From Anisodus tanguticus (lineage: Eukaryota > Streptophyta > Magnoliopsida > Solanales > Solanaceae), in assembly GCA_034509755.1 (NCBI GenBank), contig CM067541.1, positions 21,068,001 through 21,132,000 on the forward strand: DNA of 64,000 bases. The letters are read 5' to 3'. The notes below the pieces were generated by a model. It was not told the origin of the DNA, ran no database searches, and saw only the letters and a list, made by a program, of their open reading frames with translations. Below are positions 10,380-19,610 of the stretch, in pieces. The position numbers and the translations under genes are program-made. Every line of letters begins with the position of its first letter. The stretch's first letter is position 1.

Positions 10380-11740
10380 ATGGAGCAATTTGGGATGGGC
10401 ATGTAGTTTTTTTTTGTGGCCAACTGTTTTGCATATGGAGAATTTATTTTTCCTTGGTGAAAATGATTCCCCGATTCCACGCCTCCTCTTTATCCGCCTT
10501 CTTTCCAGTTTGCTCGATCAACATATGGAGAAGGTATTTCTCTCTCTAAAACCTCCAAAGGAACATCCCAAGATTCTTCAAAAGGCACAAGATGAATTTT
10601 CTCAATATGCAATTATGTATTTCTTCACCGTATAATATGGAGATGAGTACTCATAAATCTGCCCTCCAAAGTCTTCATCATTCTAGACTCTGAGTGCTGC
10701 CATATCATGTGGACACGATATCTGTCCAAGTCAGAAATTCTACAAGTACAATATCTCATTTGAAGATTCACCATTGCAACTTCACCATGACCGATGACGT
10801 TGAACTTATAATTGACAACTTGATGGGCCAATAACTTGTTCCATAGGTTGATATACTTTGATATTTTTTTCATTGAAGGAATAAAGATGGTTGGTGAGTC
10901 AATGAACTCCATACGCCTCTCATGAAATTAATCTGAAACCTCATGTTGATAGAATCAAATAGAATAGTAATGGGAAATTATCTTTCAGCATTGAACAGTG
11001 TGTTCATCGACTCAACAATGTTAATCGTCATAATATTATACCTGTTAAAATAAACACAATTATTCTAAAAAAATGAAAGTTAATTAATATACAAATAAAA
11101 AAACACAACAGTAAGGTGTAAATATATCTGTTTCCTGGGCATAATGCCCTGCTCCATCTGTGGTATTCAACACACTCAAAATGTTCGGCGACCCCATGTA
11201 CCATATCTTTGATTTGACTGAAATTGTCATTGAATACATCTATCTTGTACGCTTTTGCTACTTTATAAAAATGAGATATGACCTTATCATTGTGAAAGGT
11301 TTTTTCAGATATTTTCCCCAAGATGCCTCATACAACAACCATAATGAGCTGTAGGGTAGACAATCGAAACCTCCTTTTTGATACTTGGATGCCTATCAGA
11401 AATTATGCACAACTCACTACTCTGTTGGAATAAGCTTCCGTTTCATCCAAAACCAGTAGAAAATGTCCAACAGATTATGCAGTTATTGCAACAACTACAT
11501 AATCTATTGTAATTATTGCAGCAACTACAACAACTGTTGTAACAGTTGATACAATAGTTTTAGCACTTGTTGCAATAACTAAAACTACTACTGTAAATTG
11601 TTTGAAAATCATCAATTATACCCAGATGAAATATTAAAATAAATAAAAAATTTATTTTACTTACCAAATGAGCGGAAATCACCAATAAAGTAATGCCAAG
11701 TGCTCCACAAACCAAATTCAGTCCAAAAATAGAATAAATC
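10380..11740 (-). pseudogene. MULE (MuDR-type) transposase, disrupted
   Basis: Read on the minus strand, 11740-11660 gives TWHYFIGDFRSFGK. The frame from 11420-11310 gives LCIISDRHPSIKKEVSIVYP followed by TAHYGCCMRHLGENI, the conserved MULE transposase block. A one-base frame change then leads to SHFYKVAKAYKIDVF and WSRALCPGNRY (about 11125). An intron follows (about 11124-11042), then YNIMTINIVESMNTLFNAER. The SWIM zinc-finger part is VIGHGEVAMVNLQMRYCTCR, but the later Cys of the usual C-x-H pair is replaced (YRVHMIW). The C-terminal tail to 10380 (ESWDVPLEVLEREIPSPYVD, knuckle-like end) is in further frames. Stops, frame changes and a lost zinc ligand mean no active transposase. Confidence 0.75.
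11440..11600. repeat. GTTGCAACA-type repeat cluster 6 (transposase intron)
   Basis: Degenerate units ttattgcaacaactacataa and caactgttgtaacagttg recur at 20-30 bp. The cluster lies between two transposase coding blocks, so it is intronic on the minus strand. Confidence 0.7.
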
Positions 11741-12198
11741 AGGTGAATTTTATTTATTTTTTTCTAAATGAAGAATAATGTTTTAGTGGAGGAAGAAGAC
11801 AACAATGACACTAGCAGCAGCAACAGATGAAAAAGAAGAAGCAAGGAGGAGGAGAAGCAACAACACTAGAGCTAGGTTCGCCCATTTTTTTGTTATCCTT
11901 TTAGATAAATTAGGACTTTATATTAATTAAGTTAAAGTATAAAACTTTAAACTTGGGGCCAAATTTAAAAATAAGTCAAAACTCATTAATCACTAATCTA
12001 ATATTTATTACCTCCCCTCAATATTTTTTTTTGAGTTGCTCAAACTCAATTTTTAAACTTTCTTGTCACCTATAATTAATTGTCCCTTCTTTATGGCTCA
12101 ATCTTCTCAAGAAAGAAGAGTTACATTTTGTTGAAGCGAATCGATAACAAAGGGAAAATCGACTTCGTTTGGTTGCTCAAAGCAATACAGATTCAAAA

Positions 12199-12439
12199 AT
12201 GTCTGCTAATTTCTGGACTTCCACTCACTAGTATGTCGGAATCCCCATATTATTATTATTCTCCCTCTTTTTTCTCCAACTTTTTCTTTTTCATTTGATA
12301 TGTTTTTCTTTGGTTTGCGGTATGAGCAGCAAAGGACTTCTGGATCCTGAGGAGGTAGATGTTGTGCATCAACTTGACAAGGAGAGGGGCATTACCCTTG
12401 ACGATTTCAAGCTCATCAAATTGCATATGTCCAATTGTA

Positions 12440-12499
<60 letters not shown>

Positions 12500-15400
12500 A
12501 GTGTTATTTTTATAGATTTAACATGGGAATTGGCTGATAATGGTTAATACTAGAGATAATGGTCAAAACACCTCGAAATTAATGAGTCAGCTGCCATGTG
12601 GATGAAATTTTATGAGCAATTGTATTCAAACACTTGTCTAGTCAGCTTCGAGGTGTATTTTTATAAATAGTTGGTGATAGTTCAGAACCAACCTCTCTAC
12701 CTCCCCTCCCAAGGTAGAGGCAAGGTCTGCGTATAGCTTACTCTCCCAAGGTAGCTGAAGTAAAACCTCTTAAAAAGAGCAATTGTATTCAAACACTTGT
12801 CTAGTCAGCTTCGAGATGTATTTTTATAAATAGTTGGTGATAGTTCAGAACCAACCTCTCTACCTCCCCTCCCAAGGTAGAGGAAAGGTCGCGTATAGCC
12901 TACTCTCCCAAGGTAGCTGAAGTAAAACCTCTCAAAAAGAGCAACTTTAGTTTTTTGCTTGATGAATTGCATTATTTCTTGCTTCACATTTATCTAGTGC
13001 TTCATTGAAGCAGCATTTCCTTTCTTGGGTGTTAGCTACTTGAGTAGTTACCTTCTTCTGCTCCCTCACTCTTAATGTATGTTTCAAAGTTATTTTACAT
13101 CAAGCAATGAGCAGGCGAACTTATTTTATTTATCTTGTAATGTGTTCTTGTCCGATCAAACATTCATTTGTTTGTGTAATTAATTTCCCTTGTTGATGAA
13201 GCTGGAATTAAACCACGTGAGAACACGATCCAAATTCCCGCAGAAGCAAAAAAAAAGTGATCTCTTCTAATCTACCCTAAATTTGGGTGAGGAAAGTTAC
13301 CCGGTACCTATAATGGTGAGCGGATGAAGATACTTGGTGGGGTACACACAAATTGATCCGGACAACAAAAATGATGCCTCAATTCCAATTTAGTCCGGTT
13401 TTGCTATATGAATTCTCACTATCCATGTCGCTCCATTTGAACCCCTTGTTTTCCTGTTTCTGTTTCTTAACTACTTATGGACTCTTACCCCGAACAACTG
13501 AAATCGTGTTATTCCATATCTTAATTTATCTTTCTGCTCCTTTCCAGATATTGCAAGATTGGCTCAAAATGTTAAAGTGAGACAAAGGTGTGTTCTTTGC
13601 TCATTGGCTTACATAACTTATTTATTTTTTATGAGCGTATCCTTTTCTTGTAAATGGAACCTTCAATTGTAAAACCATTCAGCTTGCATGTGAGGAGATC
13701 TGTTGATACTATGGAAACGGTTAACATTAATTAAGCCTTTGATTACTTTAAAGGGAGATACTGCTCAAAATACACCACCATTTCCATAATAAGTAACTTT
13801 AAAATGGATAATCTGAGGGCTGACGTAGCTTTGTTTCATCATTAAACTATCGAGACCAATTATTTGAACTTGATGTGCTTAAAAGCTAGCTAATATAGGA
13901 GGATCAAGGATGATAGTGGATATTTTTTATCCTAACTGCTTTAGGGCATTGTTGGCTCTTTACTACTTTGTAAAACATTTGTATAATGCTTGCATGCTGA
14001 GCAACTTCGTGTGTATTTCAAAAAGTTGTTAAAGGGATGGACGATAATGTATTATAAGCATTTTCTTTTTATTTACTGAGAAACTTAGAGATTTCTAATA
14101 TGTTGGTTATTTTCAGGGTTGTTGCCACTGCCATTACTTACATGAGACGGGTGTACATCAGGTATATCATGTTATTTGCAACAGTGAAATGAAATAAATA
14201 TGCATTTTACTTTCAGGGTCTTGGAATAAGGGCTATCCAAGTATCTAGATTAAAACCTGTACTTACCATATAAACACCAAGATGCAGATTAATTGATGGC
14301 GCTCTTTTGAAGTATGAATCTCAAGTCAATAAGATTTTGCTAATGGTCTTATTATACTGTGTTACCTAATCGAATAATGTTAATTAGAATAATAATACCT
14401 CACAAAGAAGGTAGATGAATTGCACATTCTTTGGTTTATTGATGGCTTCAACAAGAAGACAAAGACTAAGTGCTTGTTACATTTAATCTTCACATGTCCT
14501 GTGAATAACTAAATTAGGATTTACAATTAGCAAATGATTTCTTCTTACATTTAATCTTCACATGTCCAGTGAATAATTAAATTAGGATTTACAATCAGCA
14601 AATAATTTCTATCACCTTGTGTTCTCATAAGTGTGACAATAGTGGATCAAAGTGAAAGGAAGTCTCTGCTTCAGATTCTCTATCTGTTCCTCAAATTTAA
14701 GAATTCGAAACTTCAAATTTACTATGCTGTTAGGTCTCTGGTGATGCGTCACTGTGGAGCATACTTCCTTGTATTTTGAAGTGTATAACATTTTTAATTA
14801 CCATTTCTTGTGTTTCTCCTAGGAGAAGTATGACTGAATGCGATCCACGTCTGGTTGCTCCAGCTAGCTTGTATTTGGCATCAAAAGCAGAAGAAAGCAC
14901 TGTGCAGGCCAGACTTCTTGTATTTTACATAAAAAAGTTATGTAAGTTCCTGTTAATCACTCTGGTGAAGTAATTGTATTGGCCTTTTTTTTAATCGTTA
15001 GTTGTATCTTATTCTAGCATCAGCTTATTGAAATTCAGCTGTTATTAGTGGTGACAAGATAATCGTTTGCAACTTGGTTTTGCAGATTCAGATGACAAGT
15101 ATAGATATGAAATAAAAGACATACTTGACATGGAGATGAAAATCTTGGAATCCCTCAATTATTACTTAGTTATATTCCATCCATATCGATCATTGTCTCA
15201 GTAAGTACATCTTCTTAAGATTACCAAATATGCTGTACATTAAAAAATATTTTATATCCGTGGAGATTAATGTATCTACCACCATGCGACGCCTTATGTG
15301 CATTGTGTGTTGGGGATATGTATCTACATGCTACCAAGTTTACCATATAAATGCTCTCATCCGGAGGCTGAATTGCTTATCAAAAACCCATTAGGTTTGG

Positions 15401-18171
15401 ATATTTGGTTTAGTATGCCATATCGGGTATCTAGCTGCATGTATGTGTGCTTATGCCGCAACGAGATTACAGAATCTCAGAGTTAGTTCATCTGCCAATA
15501 GAGAAGTTCTTGATGAGAATAACAAGAAAAAGAAGGAAGTTATGGTGCACACAAGCTGGCCTAGACACCACGGTTATAAAAAAAAACGAAGGAAGTTATG
15601 GCTGCGAGTCTTCAAAAGTCTTTTAAACCTGAAAGCTTGACTTCTGGTTTCATAGTCTTGTGGAACTAGCAGTCAATCTGCCTAACTGTGCCCAGGCTGG
15701 CCTAGGAGCACCCAAGTGCATTTTAGGCGGGCTCAGTTAGGAGGATAAGCTAGGCTGATGAGGAAAGTTAGGTTGGAGCCGTATGAGGCCGAAGCCGTCC
15801 TGTCCAGTGGACTGCCGAGCAATAAGTCGATTGATACAGGAGCGAGAGTTTGTTGTTTGCTTAAAACATTTTTATCATGTGTATCCCTTAAGCATGAAAA
15901 CATGGCTTCTGGTTTCATAGTCTATTTGGAACTCTTCTCCTACAGTCATAAGGGGCAGATTGGCCTCTCAGAAATCAAGCTTACATTTTCATGATCTAGT
16001 TGGAACTCTTCCCCTACAGTCATGTGGGGAAAATTGGCCTCCCAGAAGTCAAGCTTAAATACAGCTACACCTCAATTCTAAGCAAGTTGGGGTCGACTAT
16101 ACGAATTCTTACTAGCCATGTCGCTCCATTTAAACTCGTCACTGTCCAGTGTTATACAAAGTAAAAAGAAAAATTACTCAAAAAATATAGTTATGATACA
16201 AAGTAAAATAAAAAGTACTAGAAGTTTAAATTTTATACGGGCATATAATTCTTTGACATGATGAAAAGCCTCCTGGAAGATATAGGGCCTAAAGTAAACG
16301 TACTAACATGACTAATGTAGATCTTTTTCTTCCACTGTGCCATATGCTTATGGATTCCATGAGATGTAGGTCCTTAAAGGAAACTTCCTTCCATGTTTAA
16401 GGTCTATTTGTCCTCTTTAACAACTACACTCACCATGGTTTCACATCTACAAACCTGTGCATTTGGAGGTCAACATAGGACATGACCAAACCATCTTAAG
16501 CAATCTTCTCTTATTTTATACTTAATGTGTGCTACTTGCACCTTCTCCCAAATGTGATCTGTTTTAATCTTCCCTAATCTTGTATGACCACACACCCATT
16601 TTAACATCCGCTTCTCTGCAATACCTGTCTTCTGGATATGTGGACTTTAGCAACCCAAAATTCATGGCTTATAACTATTCTATAGAATTTTCCTTTCACT
16701 TTGATAGGTATCATTCCATCACATAACACTCTAATAGCACTTCTACATATCTACCATCCAATTTTGATTAGATGTATACCATCTTCATCTATCATGTAAG
16801 TCTTCTAGAATATCGAGCGTAGATATCTGAATTGTTTGCATTTGGACAGCACAATCCTGTCTATTCTCACCTGTAACTTCACCCTTCTTATGATAACCAA
16901 ACTTGCAGCAACAAAAGTCAAGCTTAGATATTTCTATTACTTCCATGCAATTTTATGTTACAGTCTTGAATCGTGAGCCTATCTATATGGATATTTTTTT
17001 TTGGATAAGGTAAGGATATCTATATGAATGATTAATCTACCTTCTGACAACCCGTCGCTGAAATTCTATTTGAGTATTACAAAAGTAAAGTGATTTTTAC
17101 ACTTTTATACCGTGTTGCTACAGCTTAGTGTTGGTGGACAATCTCTGAAGAGATTGACATTTTCGGGAAGTCTTTGATGTGCTGTAATTCTGTTTGCTTC
17201 CTCAAATTGGTCCCTTTATGATATCCCTCAAATTGGAAGCAAAGTATGATTTTCCTTAGCTGATTATGTCTATCCGAATTCTCTAATTGGCAGGTTGTTG
17301 CAGGATGCTGGCATGAATGATGCAACTCAATTAACATGGTATGAAACTTCCTTCTCTGAGGCTGCCATATCTTTGACTTGCGTTTTCACATATTAGATTA
17401 TTATCATTTTTACAATTTTTTTTGAAGTCTTAATTATTATTATTAACAAAATTGCAATAAGCCTGTGCCTGATTACATCCCATAAAAGAACAAAGTAGAC
17501 TCTGATCAACTGTAAAATGGTCTCAACATCGATCAATTGTACATCTTTCAGGGGACTTGTGAATGATACCTATAAGATGGACCTGATTCTTATACATCCA
17601 CCACACTTGATTACATTAGCCTGTATATACATTGCAAGTGTGCTGAAAGATAAAGAAACTACTGCCTGGTTTGAGGAGCTTCACGTTGATGTGAATGTGG
17701 TATGTCTACAAACCTTTCTTGCATTTGCATATGGGTTATGAACAGCTCACAGCATGAACTATTCTTAATGAAATACTCCCTCCATCCGAATTTAAGTGTC
17801 TACTTTTCCTTTTTGGTATGTCTCAAAAAGAGTGCCTCTTTTTATATTTAGTAAGTTAGACAATTCAAACATCCTACATGACAACTTTAAAACCACAAGA
17901 TTCAAAGGACGTTTTAGTACAATACACATCTTTAATTTAGGACCACAAGATTCAAAAGTCTCTTTTTATTTCTTAAACTTTGTGCCTAGTCAAAACTAAG
18001 ACACAAATTGGGACGGAGTATCTCGCAATTCTCCTTTGGACATCTTATCTAGTGTATTTTGATTGACAGGTGAAAAACATAGCAATGGGGATACTAGATT
18101 TTTATGATAGCCACAAAATGATCACAGATGAGAGGGTTAATGTAGCCATGAGCAAGCTTGCTGGAAAGTAA
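12199..18171 (+). CDS. CYCC1: Cyclin C (Mediator kinase module)
   Basis: Cyclin C pairs with CDK8 in the kinase module of Mediator and modulates RNA polymerase II transcription in the nucleus. Nine exons join in frame with GT/AG borders: 12199-12230, 12330-12436, 13548-13587, 14117-14161, 14823-14941, 15086-15200, 17294-17338, 17552-17699, 18070-18171. They sum to 753 nt, or 250 residues plus stop, the family's usual length. The protein begins MSANFWTSTHY, shared by plant C-type cyclins. The cyclin box includes QRVVATAITYMRRVYIRRSM, RLVAPASLYLASKAEEST and YEIKDILDMEMKILESLNYY. The second fold contains YKMDLILIHPPHL and the end reads VAMSKLAGK. Minor oddities are ALA-SER for the usual Thr-Cys in VAPASLYL and Gly for Glu in IAMGILDF. 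All nine exons are undamaged although the introns are full of repeats, which suggests an active gene. Confidence 0.95.
12437..12500. repeat. Compound microsatellite (CT)n(AT)n(GT)n
   Basis: About eleven CT units, about fourteen AT units and four GT units follow one another, starting immediately after the donor site of cyclin C intron 2. The CT and AT parts lie within 40 bp of the splice donor. Confidence 0.9.
12615..12941. repeat. 163-bp tandem duplication in cyclin C intron 2
   Basis: The block starting agcaattgtattcaaac at 12615 recurs at 12778 with only a few differences (for example gaggtg/gagatg and ggcaaggtctgcg/ggaaaggtcgcg). Its core, ctacctcccctcccaaggtagaggcaaggtctgcgtat in part, resembles the 3' region of Solanaceae TS-type SINEs, so a SINE piece was probably duplicated together with flank. 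Confidence 0.8.
13350..13445 (-). mobile_element. RTE LINE 3'-end fragment
   Basis: The text tatatgaattctcactatcc followed by atgtcgctccatttgaacc closely matches 16085-16135 (tatacgaattcttactagcc, atgtcgctccatttaaac), which is the 3' end of the RTE LINE remnant further on in this gene. Both are antisense to cyclin C. Confidence 0.6.
15560..16055. repeat. Duplicated block in cyclin C intron 6
   Basis: The words 'cttctggtttcatagtc', 'ggaactcttc(t/c)cctacagtcat' and 'attggcctc(t/c)cagaa(a/g)tcaagctta' recur two or three times at 15636-15670, 15904-15980 and 15990-16055. This indicates local duplications of a roughly 85-100-bp unit. No coding frame is supported. Confidence 0.6.
16060..16960 (-). 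mobile_element. RTE-type LINE remnant, reverse transcriptase C-terminal part
   Basis: On the minus strand the sequence encodes PIKVKGKFYR near 16715, then KRMLKWVCGHTRLGKIKTDH and REDCLRWFGHVLC (16615-16470). These are the end of the RTE LINE ORF2 as seen in many dicots. The 3' tail reaches 16060 with the words atggagcgacatggctag, accccaacttgcttagaatt and gaggtg. Frames are broken and the 5' part is missing, as is usual for truncated LINE copies. It lies in cyclin C intron 6, antisense to the gene. Confidence 0.75.
17776..18018. mobile_element. Stowaway MITE in cyclin C intron 8
   Basis: It starts CTCCCTCCATCCGAATTTA and ends AAATTGGGACGGAG, a clean Stowaway terminal inverted repeat, with TA on both sides (17774-17775 and 18019-18020). 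It is 243 bp long and non-coding. The element sits about 50 bp before the last cyclin C exon. Confidence 0.9.
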
Positions 18172-19284
18172 AAGTAGCAGGTGCTAGGGCAGATGAGAGC
18201 TTCTGGTTATGTCAACCTAATGCTCAATGGGTCTGTTAGACAAATCTATATCATCCTCCGAGTTGAGTTGAATAATGACAAAAGCTGCAATGGTTCAATG
18301 TCCACTTGTGAAGAAAAAGGAAAGATGAAAATAGTTGCTGCAGGAAAAGTTAAACTTGCCTGCCGAGGAAATGAAAAAGAGCAAAAGGTGGAAGTGGTAG
18401 CTTTAGTTTAGACTTAGAAAAGCGCATAATATGAATGGACAGGGGTATGTTGTACCATCTCATGTGGTGTTAAATGATAATACTAAATATTCTAGTCTGT
18501 ATAATTTCAGTTGGTCACGTCCTATTCTTCTCGATATCTTTTAAATTAAACTCTAGCTATGAAACTTTTCATAAGCTCTTTGAATTCAAGAATTCTCATA
18601 AACAAATGAAATGCAGAATTGGGCTTATCCTCTTCCCCTTCTGCTTAGCTTGCTCTTTTGTTGTACAACAGTCATAGTTAACTGTATGACTGAAGAGAAA
18701 GGATATCACAAGTGTTTAGAAGTCGCCTATTTTTCTCTTCATATTCTGCGAAAATATCCCCTGCATTCATCTGTTGGAAGGAGCTTCTAGTCTTGATCTT
18801 CTCCATGCATCATCCCACTACGGAGTTAGTTAAAAAGCAGAAGCACGTGATGCACTGAACTTGACAAACATAAGCTGTAGTTATACCTTATAAGACACAT
18901 TAACATCTGACAAACAATTCCATGTGTTTCATATGGAAACTCTAAAAAGATAAATGCAGTGACTAATGTTGGATTTGGTTGCTAGTTTTCTTTTCTTTTC
19001 ATCTCATAAAAGAACGATTGAGAGGGCATTCTTCGAGGCTTAGGTCTCATTTCTTTCCATTAAGACGTCTGAATTTAACTTCAAATAAATTATCAAAATT
19101 TATGAAAATTATCTCGGAAGTAAAGGGAGAGCTTCATTGAACCACTGCATGTGGAACAATTGGAGGAAAGACATACCAAACCCCCTATGAAAACTTTTAT
19201 ACAATCTACACAAGATCACAAGTAAATCATTAGATAAAGATATAAATTTAGTAGAATGGTAAGGCCATATACTTTATCCATCAC
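18172..19284. other. Cyclin C 3' UTR and spacer
   Basis: Sequence after the stop at 18171 remains gene-like in base composition to about 18700 and probably holds the 3' UTR. The small open frame at 18181-18411 shows no conserved motif. From 19020 on, the words 'cattaagacgtctgaattt' suggest a hAT-type MITE scrap. No gene is supported. Confidence 0.4.
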
Positions 19285-19610
19285 AAGAAACTAGTTGAAA
19301 GGAGTCCTCCGGGGCATAGTCCAGTGGCAAAGCCTGGGTGCTATAAGGCGCTCTGGCATGGGACAGCGTGGGTTCGATTCCCCGCAAGCACGAAGAAACT
19401 CGTATGTTGGGGAATTTGACCTTGTCTCATTGATCGGTTGTACGCTCCCGAAAAAGCGCCACCGGAGCACATCCCGCGATTTACACGGTAATAGTATTGA
19501 AGGACGGTGCTATTACCTCCAGGACGTCTGGGTAATACCAGTGAAGTAGTCAGGCGCAAGCCTGGAAACCTGGATTATCAAAAAAAAAAAAAGAAACTAG
19601 TTGAAAGGAG
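19285..19610 (+). mobile_element. tRNA-derived SINE with target-site duplication
   Basis: The body at 19305-19590 has RNA polymerase III promoter boxes. The A-box-like word is ggcatagtccagtgg (19314) and the B-box is gggttcgattcccc (19370). It ends in an 11-base A run. The flanks 19285-19304 and 19591-19610 are identical over 20 bp, a target duplication from LINE-driven insertion. The perfect duplication indicates a fairly recent event. The open frames across it on both strands are not genes. Confidence 0.9.

Larger units (their letters stand above)
3660..11880. mobile_element. Decayed KI-type Mutator-like element (MULE) with Ulp1-like gene
   Basis: Two convergent broken genes fit one transposon. 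A Ulp1-like peptidase gene with an N-terminal DUF1985 region is on the + strand (4805-8590). A MULE transposase is on the - strand (10380-11740). MULEs that carry ULP-like genes are an established plant group (Kaonashi/KI). The outer limits are set by the CT-rich, TTGTTG-rich 5' leaders of the two genes: 3840-3975 on the + strand, and 11790-11880 read on the - strand. These leaders look alike and may be part of the terminal inverted repeats. I could not define a 9-bp target duplication or exact termini. The right end lies only about 200 bp from the cyclin C leader. Confidence 0.6.

Noticed and set aside
10390..10635. Plus-strand 81-codon open frame
   Set aside because: It is antisense to the C-terminal part of the MULE transposase, which has recognisable motifs on the minus strand.
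19314..19385. Possible tRNA gene from A-box and B-box-like words
   Set aside because: No cloverleaf with a paired acceptor stem is apparent, and the A tail with target duplication shows a SINE.
19295..19559. Overlapping 72-84-codon open frames on both strands
   Set aside because: They lie entirely inside a SINE body defined by A/B boxes, A tail and target duplication.
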